Of a DNA stretch of 64,000 nt, positions 7,212 to 15,336 are shown piece by piece; within the stretch, counting starts at the first letter, position 1, and each line of letters begins with the position of its first letter. Position numbers and translations under genes: made by a program. Below the pieces are notes generated by a model. It had not been told where the DNA came from, made no database searches, and was given only the letters and a program-made list of their open reading frames with translations. The stretch comes from Salinibacterium sp. (GTDB lineage Bacteria > Actinomycetota > Actinomycetes > Actinomycetales > Microbacteriaceae): the NCBI GenBank assembly GCA_015234465.1, contig JADGNA010000008.1, positions 868,001-932,000 of the forward strand, read 5' to 3'.

Positions 7212-8030
7212 GTGGACAGAGCCACACGCAATGCACTGGTGGTGGAGAACCTGCCGCTCGTCGGCTACCTGGTCTCCGAGTTGTGCGCCCGCGCCACTCA
7301 CCTCTCCCGCGACGACCTGGCATCGGCCGGCGCAATCGGCCTCATCACGGCCGCCAAATCCTTCAAGCCCGAGCTCGGGATCCCCTTCGGCGCCTACGCC
7401 CGCAAGCGCATCCTCGGTGCCTTCTCCGACGAGCTGCGCTCCGAGGACTGGGCGAGCCGCGGCACCCGCAAACGCATCAAGGAGACCCTCGCGGTCGAGG
7501 AGAAGCTCACCGCCGCCTTCGGCCGCCGCCCCTCCGCAGACGAGGTCGCCAACTCCCTCGGCGTCACCCGCGACGAGGCGCAGCAGGCGATGGCGGATGC
7601 CTCACGCCACGTCACGACGCTCGATGACGTCACCACTGACCAGCTTGTCGCCGAGACCGTGCTGCCGGAGGAGCAGCTGCTCGAGAACGAGCGCACCGTC
7701 TTCGTGCGCTCGGCCGTCGACGTGCTGCCCGAGAAGATGCGCCACATCATCACGGCGATCTACTTCGAGGACCGCACGGTCAAGGAGGTGGCCGAGGAGC
7801 TCGGCATCACCCACTCGGCCGTGTCGCAGCAGCGCTCGGAGGCGATCCGCCTCCTGCGCGACGGCATGAACACGCACTTCGCCGACGACGAGAGCGAGCA
7901 CGAGCCGCAGTCGCGCATCTCGGCCGCAAGCCGCAGCGCCTACCTCGCGCGCCTCGCCGACCAGGCCTTCAGCGGCATGTCGCGGGCGGCGTTCCCGGCC
8001 CCCCAGCTTCTCAATTCAGAAATTGCCTAA
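7212..8030 (+). CDS. fliA: Flagellar sigma factor FliA (sigma-28/WhiG type)
   Basis: This 272-residue sigma-70 family protein directs RNA polymerase to late flagellar promoters. Region 2 runs through SRDDLASAGAIGLITAAKSFKP and GIPFGAYARKRILGAFSDELR, region 3 through RIKETLAVEEKLTAAFGRRPSADEVA, and region 4 ends in the HTH KEVAEELGITHSAVSQQRSEAIRLL. There is no region 1.1, as in FliA and WhiG. I prefer the GTG at 7212 (GGGGGT upstream, low GC before it); GTG 7146 and ATG 7179 are in-frame alternatives. Its targets are visible in the window. Its stop codon supplies part of the -35 box of the fliC promoter. No anti-sigma FlgM was seen nearby. Confidence 0.9.
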   Translation: MDRATRNALVVENLPLVGYLVSELCARATHLSRDDLASAGAIGLITAAKSFKPELGIPFGAYARKRILGAFSDELRSEDWASRGTRKRIKETLAVEEKLTAAFGRRPSADEVANSLGVTRDEAQQAMADASRHVTTLDDVTTDQLVAETVLPEEQLLENERTVFVRSAVDVLPEKMRHIITAIYFEDRTVKEVAEELGITHSAVSQQRSEAIRLLRDGMNTHFADDESEHEPQSRISAASRSAYLARLADQAFSGMSRAAFPAPQLLNSEIA

Positions 8031-8054
8031 CGGATGCCACGCGGTAGCCGATAG
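8028..8054 (+). promoter_or_regulatory. FliA-type promoter of fliC
   Basis: TAAC (8028-8031), 15 bases, GCCGATAG (8047-8054), matching the FliA consensus TAAA-N15-GCCGATAA. The TAA of the -35 is the stop codon of fliA. The predicted start is near 8061, just before a hairpin and about 55 bases upstream of the flagellin ATG. Confidence 0.88.
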
Positions 8055-8063
8055 CTAGAGTTA

Positions 8064-8083
8064 CCGGCCCATGGATGGGCCGG
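8064..8083 (+). promoter_or_regulatory. Putative CsrA-binding hairpin in fliC leader
   Basis: Arms CCGGCCC and GGGCCGG pair perfectly over 7 bp and present the loop AUGGAU. GGA in the loop of a short hairpin is the core CsrA target. A second GGA lies in the ribosome binding site (ACGGAGGA, 8101-8108), giving the two-site layout known for the Bacillus hag leader, which CsrA and FliW control. Confidence 0.7.
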
Positions 8084-8115
8084 CGAACACCACCCACATC
8101 ACGGAGGAAAACACC

Positions 8116-9246
8116 ATGGGTATGCAGATCAACACCAACGTTGCGGCGCTCAACGCGTACCGCAACCTGTCCAACACGCAGAACGACCTCTCGAAGTCGC
8201 TTGAGAAGCTCTCCAGTGGCCTCCGGATCAACCGTGCTGCAGACGACGCGGCCGGCCTCGCGATCTCCGAGGGCCTGCGTTCGCAGGTCGGCGGACTCAA
8301 GGTCGCCGCTCGTAACGCCCAGGACGGCATCTCGGTCATCCAGACCGCGGAAGGCGCCCTGACCGAGGTTCACTCCATCCTGCAGCGCATGCGTGACCTC
8401 GCGGTGCAGGCCGGTAACGACTCGAACAACGCTGAGTCGCGCAACGCCATCAAGAAGGAGGCGACCGCTCTCAGCGCCGAGCTTGGGCGTATCGGCGAGT
8501 CGACCAACTTCAACGGCATCGCGCTCCTCGACGGCACCGCGAACCTGAAGTTCCAGGTCGGCGCCAACGGTGACTTGTCGTCGCAGATCGGGGTTGACCT
8601 CTCGACCGTGAACGTCTCGAACATTGCAACCGCACTGTCCACGGGATCGGCTGGCACGGCGTTCGAGGTGCTCACCCCCTCGGCTGTCACCGGAGCGATG
8701 AGCTTCGAGACGGAAGACGTCGACGGCAACACCGCGACGGTCACCGCCAACCTGACGGGTACCTTCAACACCGTGCAGGATGTCGCCGACGCGCTGAACG
8801 CACAGGGCACCTTCAGCGGTTCGCTTGTCGCATCTGTGGACAAGGACAACAAGCTCGTCATCAGCTCGTTGAACGGCGACCAGGTGAACTTCGCCACCGA
8901 TCCGGGCACCGGTGTGGAGAACGGTGCAGCCAGCGCCGCAGGCACGCTCGACTTCAGCACCGCTGCAGGTGCCCAGGCGGCCATCAACCTGATCGACGAC
9001 AAGATCACGGCAATCTCGTCGGCCCGCGCCGATCTGGGTGCCGTGCAGAACCGCTTCGAGTCGACGATCAACTCGCTCAACGTCTCGAGCGAGAACCTCG
9101 CCGCGGCGGAGTCGCGTATTCGCGACACCGACATGGCATCGGAGATGGTCAACTACACCCGCGCGAACATCCTGTCGCAGGCCGGTACCGCCATGCTCGC
9201 GCAGGCGAACCAGTCCAACCAGGGCGTTCTCCAGCTCCTCGGCTAA
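8116..9246 (+). CDS. fliC: Flagellin
   Basis: This 376-residue filament subunit is exported by the flagellar type III system. The N-terminal D0/D1 segment (MGMQINTNVAALNAYRNLS, then SSGLRINRAADDAAGLAISEGL) and the C-terminal segment (ESRIRDTDMASEMVNYTRANILSQAGTAMLAQANQ) are typical; the middle 150 residues are a variable surface domain rich in Thr, Asn and Gly. The ATG at 8116 has GGAGGA eight bases upstream. Control appears dual: a FliA promoter overlapping the fliA stop, and a CsrA-type hairpin in the leader. A long hairpin follows the gene before fliD. Confidence 0.96.
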   Translation: MGMQINTNVAALNAYRNLSNTQNDLSKSLEKLSSGLRINRAADDAAGLAISEGLRSQVGGLKVAARNAQDGISVIQTAEGALTEVHSILQRMRDLAVQAGNDSNNAESRNAIKKEATALSAELGRIGESTNFNGIALLDGTANLKFQVGANGDLSSQIGVDLSTVNVSNIATALSTGSAGTAFEVLTPSAVTGAMSFETEDVDGNTATVTANLTGTFNTVQDVADALNAQGTFSGSLVASVDKDNKLVISSLNGDQVNFATDPGTGVENGAASAAGTLDFSTAAGAQAAINLIDDKITAISSARADLGAVQNRFESTINSLNVSSENLAAAESRIRDTDMASEMVNYTRANILSQAGTAMLAQANQSNQGVLQLLG

Positions 9247-9265
9247 GCCACGGAGTAGCTAGACC

Positions 9266-9322
9266 ACACCTGGTGGTGCTCGCGCGCGGAACTGGACCTC
9301 TTCGCGCGGGCACCCCAGGTGT
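9266..9322 (+). terminator. Long hairpin between fliC and fliD
   Basis: ACACCTGG (9266-9273) pairs with CCAGGTGT (9315-9322), and GGTGC/CGCGCG pair with CGCGCG/GCACC inside, leaving a loop of about 14 bases. There is no U-tract. It lies 20 bases after the fliC stop and probably limits readthrough or protects the abundant flagellin mRNA. Confidence 0.6.
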
Positions 9323-9359
9323 CTTCCACATCCAGCACCGAAACACGGGGGAGTGACAC

Positions 9360-10682
9360 ATGGGCATCAGCCTTCCTGGCCTTGCCAGCGGCCTCGACAG
9401 CGCCACGCTCATCGAGTCCCTCATGCAGCTCGAGGCGATCCCGCAGAGCCTCCTCAAGCGGAAGGCGACCGTAACCTCCAGCACAGTCACGGTGTTGCAG
9501 GCGCTCAACCAGAAGTTCGCCTCCCTCGCCGAGACCGCAAAGTCTGCCGCGAAGCCCGACTCCATCGACCTGCACAACGCCAGCGCAAGCGCCGACAGCA
9601 TCGCGGTCAAGGCAGAGAAGGGCGCAGCACCGGGCTCCCTGGATCTCGTCGTCAAGCAACTCGCCACCAAGCAGACCTCCGTCTCGGATGCCATCACCGG
9701 CTGGAACGGGGACCTCACGATTGAGAATGCGAGCGGCCCCGTCACCGTCACCGCCGACTCCATCGACGCTCTTGTCGCTGCTATCAACGGGTCCGAAGCG
9801 GGGGTCACGGCCATGAAGGTCTCGGCAGGGAAGGATGAGTTCGGCGAGAATCTGTACCGCCTGCAACTGACGTCCACCGAAACCGGCGCGGACTCCGCCT
9901 TCACCGTCACGGGCCTCGGCACGACGGAGACCGCGGCAGCGCACGACGCAGAGGTCGCTCTCTGGGCCGGGACCGATGCCGAGCAGGTCATCACCTCCAA
10001 GACGAACACCTTCAGCGACCTGCTCCCGGGCGTCTCCGTCACGGTCGCCAAGAAGTCGGATGACCCGGTCACCGTGACCGTCGTGCGGGACACAGCCGGC
10101 GCATCCGCCGTCGCGAAGGGCCTGGTCACCGCGGTGAGCGAGACGCTCGCCTTCATCGACGTGCGGACCAAGGTCACCAACAGCACCGACGCCGACGGCA
10201 ACCCCATTGTCTCGGGCGGCTCGCTCACGGGCGACAGCACCGTGCGCTCCGCGCGTCAAAGCCTCGTCTCGGCGATCTCGATGCCGGTGGGCGGGAAGTC
10301 TCCGAGCGAGTACGGCATCACCCTCACCAAGACGGGCACGATCGAGTTCGACGCCTCAAAGTTTGAGGCGGCCCTCACCGCGGATCCGGAGACGGTGCAA
10401 GCCGCGATCACGGAACTTGCCACACGCGTCGACGCCGCCGCGACGACTGTCTCCGACAAGTACACGGGCACCCTCACGACCAAGATCACGGGCCAGCAGT
10501 CGCTCGTCACCAACTACAACGAGCAGGTCGCTGCCTGGGATGACAGGCTCGCTACCCGCCGCGCGACCCTCGAGCGCACCTACGCAGCGCTCGAGGTGCG
10601 CATGAGCGCCCTCAACTCCCAATCCAGCTGGCTCAGCTCTCAGATCGCCTCCCTCCCGACGTATGAAGGCAGCAAGAAATGA
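9360..10682 (+). CDS. fliD: Flagellar filament cap protein FliD
   Basis: This 440-residue protein caps the growing filament and helps flagellin fold at the tip. The N-terminus SLPGLASGLDSATLIESLMQLE is the FliD signature (normally GLASGLDT.. followed by I..LM), and the C-terminus is a coiled-coil-like helix (NEQVAAWDDRLATRRATLERTYAALEVRMSAL). The start has a strong GGGGGAG at 9349-9355. It overlaps fliS by four bases (ATGA), so the secreted cap and the flagellin chaperone are co-translated. Confidence 0.94.
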   Translation: MGISLPGLASGLDSATLIESLMQLEAIPQSLLKRKATVTSSTVTVLQALNQKFASLAETAKSAAKPDSIDLHNASASADSIAVKAEKGAAPGSLDLVVKQLATKQTSVSDAITGWNGDLTIENASGPVTVTADSIDALVAAINGSEAGVTAMKVSAGKDEFGENLYRLQLTSTETGADSAFTVTGLGTTETAAAHDAEVALWAGTDAEQVITSKTNTFSDLLPGVSVTVAKKSDDPVTVTVVRDTAGASAVAKGLVTAVSETLAFIDVRTKVTNSTDADGNPIVSGGSLTGDSTVRSARQSLVSAISMPVGGKSPSEYGITLTKTGTIEFDASKFEAALTADPETVQAAITELATRVDAAATTVSDKYTGTLTTKITGQQSLVTNYNEQVAAWDDRLATRRATLERTYAALEVRMSALNSQSSWLSSQIASLPTYEGSKK

Positions 10683-11116
10683 CGATGTACGGAATTGACG
10701 CCCGCCGTGCCGACTACGCGCGCGAAGCCATCCTCAACGCCTCACCCGCGCGCCTGCTCACAATGCTCTACGACCGGCTCATCCTCGACCTGCAGCGGGC
10801 CGAGATCGCGCAGGACATCGAGGACTGGGAGTCGGCGTCGACCCACCTGCTGCACGCGCAGGACATCCTCGCGGAGCTCACCTCCTCCCTCAAGGTCGAC
10901 GAGTGGGACGGCGCCGAAGGACTCCTCGGCGTCTACACCTTCGCCACGAAGGCACTCGTCTTCGCCAACATCCACCGCGACGTCGAAAGCACGCGCGTGT
11001 GCATCACCCTGCTTGAGCCGCTGCGCCAGACCTGGCACGAGGCAGCCGCGCAGGCGCCCGAAGCCGCAGCCCCGCCCGTCGAGCGCAGCCTCGGCGGCAC
11101 CCTCGGGGTCGCGTGA
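10679..11116 (+). CDS. fliS: Flagellin export chaperone FliS
   Basis: This 145-residue cytosolic helical protein should bind the C-terminus of flagellin and prevent early polymerisation. The opening MYGIDARRADYAREAILNASPARLLTMLYDRLILDL is a close match to the FliS family (Y..Y..N.. then P..LI.MLYDG). The last 25 residues are Ala/Pro-rich and probably disordered. It overlaps fliD by ATGA and the next gene by GTGA. Confidence 0.93.
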   Translation: MTMYGIDARRADYAREAILNASPARLLTMLYDRLILDLQRAEIAQDIEDWESASTHLLHAQDILAELTSSLKVDEWDGAEGLLGVYTFATKALVFANIHRDVESTRVCITLLEPLRQTWHEAAAQAPEAAAPPVERSLGGTLGVA

Positions 11117-11421
11117 GCATGGCGATGCCCGACACGACCTTCGACGCGTGGGTCACCGCGCTTGACGAACTTGAGCGCGAACTCGAATGGGCCGATGACG
11201 TTGTGAGCGGGCGCAGCGCCCAGTGGACGCCGCCCCAGGGCCTCGGCACGATGCCGGCCGAACTCGTCGACCGGGCCAGTCGCATCCTCGATGCGCAGCG
11301 GAACCTCATGACGCGGCTCGACGAGGAACGCCAGGACGTGGGGCGGCACATCGCCGCGCTGCGGAGTGTGCCGTCGACGAAGGGTGCCGCGGCATCCGTC
11401 TACCTCGATGTCGCGGGTTGA
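11113..11421 (+). CDS. Small helical protein in FliT position
   Basis: This 102-residue protein starts at a GTG overlapping the fliS stop; an ATG at 11119 is an alternative. It is predicted to be mainly helical (WVTALDELERELEWADDVVS, then RILDAQRNLMTRLDEERQDVGRHIAALR). Size, helix content and place directly after fliS suggest a FliT-like chaperone for FliD, but I see no diagnostic FliT residues and leave the symbol empty. Its stop codon lies inside the start of the repeat at 11415-11499, so the repeat has supplied the last codon or two. Confidence 0.65.
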   Translation: MSMAMPDTTFDAWVTALDELERELEWADDVVSGRSAQWTPPQGLGTMPAELVDRASRILDAQRNLMTRLDEERQDVGRHIAALRSVPSTKGAAASVYLDVAG

Positions 11422-11499
11422 GTAGCGACGAAGGAGCGTATCGAAACCCGGACGCCAAGCACGCGGTTTCGATACAGCCCTGACGGGCTTACTCAACCC
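11415..11499. repeat. GGTTTCGATAC/TTGAGTA palindromic repeat, copy 1
   Basis: The outer arms GGGTTGAGTA (11415-11424) and TACTCAACCC (11490-11499) pair perfectly, and so do the inner arms GTATCGAAACC (11438-11448) and GGTTTCGATAC (11465-11475). It consists of two inverted copies of a ~35-nt half-unit. The same half-unit recurs at 62192-62278 in the opposite head/tail arrangement. It overlaps the stop codon of the FliT-like gene. Confidence 0.93.
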
Positions 11500-11518
11500 A
11501 CCAAAAACTGAAAACACC

Positions 11519-11545
11519 TAACGGCTGCGGCAACGGTGCCGATAG
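11519..11545 (+). promoter_or_regulatory. FliA-type promoter of the flgB operon
   Basis: TAAC (11519-11522), 15 bases, GCCGATAG (11538-11545), identical in boxes and spacing to the fliC promoter. The predicted start near 11552 opens the flgB-flgC-fliE-fliF...flgE transcript. Confidence 0.88.
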
Positions 11546-11576
11546 CTGAACAAGAGCAGGGATCGCTCGCACCCCA

Positions 11577-11591
11577 GGCCATGGATCGGCC
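11577..11591 (+). promoter_or_regulatory. Possible CsrA-type hairpin in flgB leader
   Basis: GGCC and GGCC pair around the loop AUGGAUC, again exposing GGA and sharing the CCAUGGAU core with the fliC leader. The stem is only 4 bp, so support is weaker than for fliC. Confidence 0.5.
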
Positions 11592-11624
11592 GGAACCACT
11601 CATCCATGAAATGGGATTCACGCA

Positions 11625-11966
11625 GTGTTTGAATCTGTGACGTCACTTGCCCTCGGCAGCGCCCTCGATGGCCTCTCCGAGCGCCAGCGCGTGATCGCCA
11701 ACAACATCGCGAACGTCAACACCCCCGGCTACAAGGCCCAGCGGGTGCTCTTCGAGGATGCCCTCGCCAAGTCGGTGCGCCAGGGTGACGGTGCCGTCGC
11801 CGCGACCGTCGCCGACTCCCTCGAACCCACACGCCTCGACGGCAACAACGTCAACCTCGACACCGAGACGCTCTCCAACGTCGACACCCTCCTGCGCTAC
11901 CAGTTCGCTGCGCGCGCGGTCGAGGGCCAGTTCACGAGCGTCCGCACAGCGCTGAGAACCAACTAG
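11625..11966 (+). CDS. flgB: Flagellar basal-body rod protein FlgB
   Basis: This 113-residue proximal rod subunit begins at a GTG and carries the rod motif ALDGLSERQRVIANNIANVNTPGYKAQRVLFEDAL near the N-terminus. It also has the FlgB C-terminal block NVDTLLRYQFAARAVEGQFTSVRTAL. The ATGs at 11606 and 11611 are out of frame, so the GTG at 11625 is the only reasonable start; GGGA at 11613 is a weak ribosome binding site. It is the first gene of a long operon driven by the FliA promoter at 11519. Confidence 0.92.
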   Translation: MFESVTSLALGSALDGLSERQRVIANNIANVNTPGYKAQRVLFEDALAKSVRQGDGAVAATVADSLEPTRLDGNNVNLDTETLSNVDTLLRYQFAARAVEGQFTSVRTALRTN

Positions 11967-11982
11967 GGCACGGGAGTAACTC

Positions 11983-12375
11983 ATGACCTTCGACGCAATC
12001 GGCATCGCCGGCACCGGACTGACCCTGCACCGCAAGTGGCTCGACGCCGTTTCCGACAACCTCGCCAACGTCAACACCGTGCGCGGCACCGACGACGAGG
12101 CCTTCCGGGCTCGCTACGTCGTCGCCCAGGCGGGCGAGGGCACGACTGGGGTCTACGTGCAGGGTGCCGCCTACGGCGACGCCGAGGGCCGGGTGGTCTA
12201 CGAACCCGACCACCCCCTCGCCGACGAGGCCGGCTACGTGCGCTACCCCGAAATCGACATGGCCAGCCAGATGGGGCAGCTCATCATGGCCCAGCGTGGC
12301 TACCAGGCGAGTGCGGCCGTCGTCGACCGCGCCAAGGAGGCCTACCAGGCCGCAATCCAGATCGGACGTGCATGA
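11983..12375 (+). CDS. flgC: Flagellar basal-body rod protein FlgC
   Basis: This 130-residue proximal rod subunit has the N-terminal motif IGIAGTGLTLHRKWLDAVSDNLANVNT and the C-terminal block PEIDMASQMGQLIMAQRGYQASAAVVDRAKEAYQAAIQIGRA, both typical of FlgC. A CGGGAG lies upstream of the ATG. It ends inside the fliE start (ATGATG at 12372). Together with FlgB and FliE it makes the proximal rod on the MS ring. Confidence 0.92.
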   Translation: MTFDAIGIAGTGLTLHRKWLDAVSDNLANVNTVRGTDDEAFRARYVVAQAGEGTTGVYVQGAAYGDAEGRVVYEPDHPLADEAGYVRYPEIDMASQMGQLIMAQRGYQASAAVVDRAKEAYQAAIQIGRA

Positions 12376-12719
12376 TGGCCATCCCCGCGATTCCCGCCCT
12401 CGGCGGCAGTGGCGCGTTCAGCGTCGGCGAGCACGACCTCTCGATCCGTGGGGCGCTCGCCGCGGCATCCGGTGCCGGCTCGGTCCAGTCGACGGATGGC
12501 GCGGCCTTCGGCACCTCGCTCGCCGGTGCGATCGACGGACTGCAGTCGCTGCAGTCGACCTCCAACGAGCTCGCGATCCAGGCCGTGACGGGTGACCTCA
12601 ACGACATCCACGACGCCACGATCGCCTCGACCCGCGCCGCCGTCACGCTCGAACTCATCGCGGCCGTGCGCAACAAGGGCGTCGACGCCTTCAACGAGAT
12701 CATGAGGATGCAGGCCTAA
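12372..12719 (+). CDS. fliE: Flagellar hook-basal body protein FliE
   Basis: This 115-residue protein connects the MS ring to the rod. The C-terminal half matches FliE (GTSLAGAIDGLQSLQSTSNELAIQAVTGD, then IHDATIASTRAAVTLELIAAVRNKGVDAFNEIMRMQA). The first 50 residues are a Gly/Ala/Ser-rich low-complexity tail. The start ATG overlaps the flgC stop (ATGATG); an ATG at 12375 is equally possible. The stop shares a base with the fliF start (TAATG). Confidence 0.92.
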   Translation: MMAIPAIPALGGSGAFSVGEHDLSIRGALAAASGAGSVQSTDGAAFGTSLAGAIDGLQSLQSTSNELAIQAVTGDLNDIHDATIASTRAAVTLELIAAVRNKGVDAFNEIMRMQA

Positions 12720-14317
12720 TGCCCACCCAGGTCACCTCCGCGCTCAAGCGGCTCGTCGCGGGCATCCGCGAATTCACGATCGCGCAGCGCACGCTCGCCC
12801 TCATCGGCGTCGCCGTGCTGGTGCTCGGTGCGGCCGGGCTCGGGCTGTGGCTCACGCGTCCCTCCTACACGCCGCTCTTCTCGGGCCTCGCGGCGGGTGA
12901 CGCCAGCACGATCGTCGAGCAGTTGCAGGCCGACAGCGTGCCCTACGAGCTCACGGCGGGCGGCGCCACGATCCTCGTTCCCGAGGAGCACGTCTACGAC
13001 CAGCGACTCAAGGCGGCCTCGGCCGGCCTGCCCTCCTCGAGCACGGGCGGCTACTCGCTCCTCGACGACATGGGCGTGACCTCCTCCGAGTTCCAGCAGT
13101 CCGTCACCTACAAGCGCGCCCTCGAGGGCGAGCTCGCATCGACGGTCGCCGCCCTCGATGGCGTGCGCACGGCATCCGTTCGTCTCGCGATCCCCGAGGA
13201 GACCGTGTTCGTGGCGCAGACGGCGTCGCCCACCGCATCGGTCTTCATCGAGACCGAGCGCGGCGTGAGCCTCAGCAGCGACCAGGTCGAGGCGATCGTG
13301 CACCTCACCTCGGCCTCGATCGAGGGCATGAAGGCCACGGATGTCGCGGTCATCGACGCCGCCGGAACCGTGCTGTCTGCCGTGGGCGTCGGCGCATCCG
13401 GCTCCACCTCGAAGCAGGCGAGCGACCACGAGGTGCGGGTGCAGGGTGCCGTGCAGGCCATGCTCGACCGCGTCGTCGGCCCCGGCAACGCCAGCGTCGC
13501 CGTGGCAGCCGACGTGAGCTACGAGTCCGCGGAACGGCTCGAGGAGTCGTACTCGGCGCCCGAGGAGGTTCCCGCGCTCAACGAGCAGATCGACCGCGAG
13601 ACCTATACGGGCAGCGGCGACGGCACCCTCCAGGGCGGCGTGCTCGGCCCCGACAACATCGCCGTGCCCGGTGGCGCGGGCGATGGCGCCTACGAGAGCG
13701 AGTCGACCAACCGCAACAACGCCGTCAACAAGGTGACCGAGTCGCGCACGATCCCGGCCGGTTCCATCACCCGCCAGACCGTCTCGGTCGCCGTCAACGA
13801 GGAGGCCATCGGCGGCCTCACGGTGCCCGCCATCCGCGAGCTCGTCGCGGCTGCCGCCGGCGTCAACGTCGAGCGCGGCGACAATGTCGCGGTCGAGGTC
13901 GTGCCCTTCAACGCGACGGGCGCCGCGGCCGCCGCCGAAGCCCTCGCCGCCGCCGAAGCGGCCGCCGTCGCCGACCGCTGGATGGCCCTCGCGACCGTCG
14001 CCGTGATCGTCGCGGGCATCGCCCTCCCGGTCGTCATCGGCCTCGTCATGCTCTCCCGCAACCGCCGTCGGGCCCGCGAGGCAGGAGAACTCAAGCAGCT
14101 CTCCGACATCCTCGACGGCACGACCGTGCCCATGCAGCTGCAGATGCCGACGGAGCCCGTCGCCCCCATCGCCGCGCCGACCGCTCCCGCGGGCCTGCCG
14201 AGCGGCGACGAGGAATCGGCCCGCCGCCGCGCCGAGATCGAGGCGCTCGCCGCCGCCGACCCGAAGCGCACCGCCGAGTACCTGCGCGGGCTCATGGATG
14301 ACGTGAGGGCGCCATGA
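12719..14317 (+). CDS. fliF: Flagellar MS-ring protein FliF
   Basis: This 532-residue membrane protein forms the MS ring around the export gate. Transmembrane helices lie at about 25-46 and 421-445. Between them is the YscJ/FliF ring-building domain (TPLFSGLAAGDASTIVEQLQADSVPYEL and later GLPSSSTGGYSLLD). The cytoplasmic tail (446-532) ends RRRAEIEALAAADPKRTAEYLRGLMDD, the FliG-binding segment. It overlaps fliE and fliG by a few bases, consistent with tight coupling of ring and rotor. Confidence 0.95.
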   Translation: MPTQVTSALKRLVAGIREFTIAQRTLALIGVAVLVLGAAGLGLWLTRPSYTPLFSGLAAGDASTIVEQLQADSVPYELTAGGATILVPEEHVYDQRLKAASAGLPSSSTGGYSLLDDMGVTSSEFQQSVTYKRALEGELASTVAALDGVRTASVRLAIPEETVFVAQTASPTASVFIETERGVSLSSDQVEAIVHLTSASIEGMKATDVAVIDAAGTVLSAVGVGASGSTSKQASDHEVRVQGAVQAMLDRVVGPGNASVAVAADVSYESAERLEESYSAPEEVPALNEQIDRETYTGSGDGTLQGGVLGPDNIAVPGGAGDGAYESESTNRNNAVNKVTESRTIPAGSITRQTVSVAVNEEAIGGLTVPAIRELVAAAAGVNVERGDNVAVEVVPFNATGAAAAAEALAAAEAAAVADRWMALATVAVIVAGIALPVVIGLVMLSRNRRRAREAGELKQLSDILDGTTVPMQLQMPTEPVAPIAAPTAPAGLPSGDEESARRRAEIEALAAADPKRTAEYLRGLMDDVRAP

Positions 14318-15336
14318 CCGATGTGCAGACGCTCGGGCTGACCGGCACCCAGAAGGTCGCCGTCGTGCTCATGAACCTCGAGCACAACCGCGCCGCCGAG
14401 GTGCTCAAGCAGTTCACCGAGACTGAGGCCGAGGAGATCGTCGCCGAGATCGTGCGCATGAAGCGCGTCGATGCCCTGGTCGCCGATCGGGCCCTCACCG
14501 AGTTTCACGAGGTCGCGACGCGCGGCACCGCCAATGCACGCGGAGGCCGTGACATCGCAGTTGGGCTGCTCGAGGCATCCTTCGGCGCAGAGCGCGCCGC
14601 CGGCGTCATGAACCGCGTCGCCTCCTCCATGGCGGGCAAGGCCTTCGAGTTCATCGAGGCGGTCGAGCCCGGGCAGATCATCACCCTCCTCGAGGGCGAA
14701 CTGCCCCAGACCGTCGCCCTGGTGCTCGCGCACCTGCGCCCGGAGCAGGCATCCGCCATCCTCTCGGGCCTCGACGACGATGTGCGCACCGAGGTGGCCC
14801 ACTGCATCGCGACCATGAACAGCGCGACCCCCGAGGCCGTGCGCGTCGTCGCCGACACGCTCAAGTCCCGCGCCGGCGCGGTCGTCTCGACCCGTGACGC
14901 CGTCGAGATCGTCGGCGGCGTGCAGCCGCTCGTCGACATCATCAACCGCTCGAGCGTCGCGACCGAGAAGGCGCTGCTCGACGCCCTCGACGAGCGCGAC
15001 CCCGAACTCGCGGAGGAGGTGCGCTCACGGATGCTCACCTTCGCCGACATCGTCAAGCTCGAGAAGCGCGACGTGCAGCAGGTGCTGCGCGGCATCGACG
15101 CCGCCGTACTCGCGATCGCCATGAAGGGCAGTCCCGAGACGGTCGTCGAGGTCATCCGCTCCAACCTGTCGGAGCGCAACCGGGAGATCCTCGACGACGA
15201 GACGAAGGCCCTCGGGCCGCTGCGGCTCTCGCAGGTCGAGGAGGCGCGTTCGCAGATCGTGCGCGCCATCCGCGACCTCGAGTCGGAGGGCGTAATCACT
15301 GTGCAGCGCGCCGAGGAGGAAGACTATGTCTACTGA
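14314..15336 (+). CDS. fliG: Flagellar motor switch protein FliG
   Basis: This 340-residue rotor protein binds the FliF tail and faces the MotA stator. It shows the N-terminal domain (GTQKVAVVLMNLEHNRAAEVLKQFTETEAEEIV), the EHPQ-like middle (HLRPEQASAILSGLDDDVRTEV) and the C-terminal torque domain (MLTFADIVKLEKRDVQQVLRGI, then LRLSQVEEARSQIVRAIRDLESEG). The charged residues that touch MotA are in the expected region. It overlaps fliF and fliH. Confidence 0.95.
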   Translation: MTDVQTLGLTGTQKVAVVLMNLEHNRAAEVLKQFTETEAEEIVAEIVRMKRVDALVADRALTEFHEVATRGTANARGGRDIAVGLLEASFGAERAAGVMNRVASSMAGKAFEFIEAVEPGQIITLLEGELPQTVALVLAHLRPEQASAILSGLDDDVRTEVAHCIATMNSATPEAVRVVADTLKSRAGAVVSTRDAVEIVGGVQPLVDIINRSSVATEKALLDALDERDPELAEEVRSRMLTFADIVKLEKRDVQQVLRGIDAAVLAIAMKGSPETVVEVIRSNLSERNREILDDETKALGPLRLSQVEEARSQIVRAIRDLESEGVITVQRAEEEDYVY

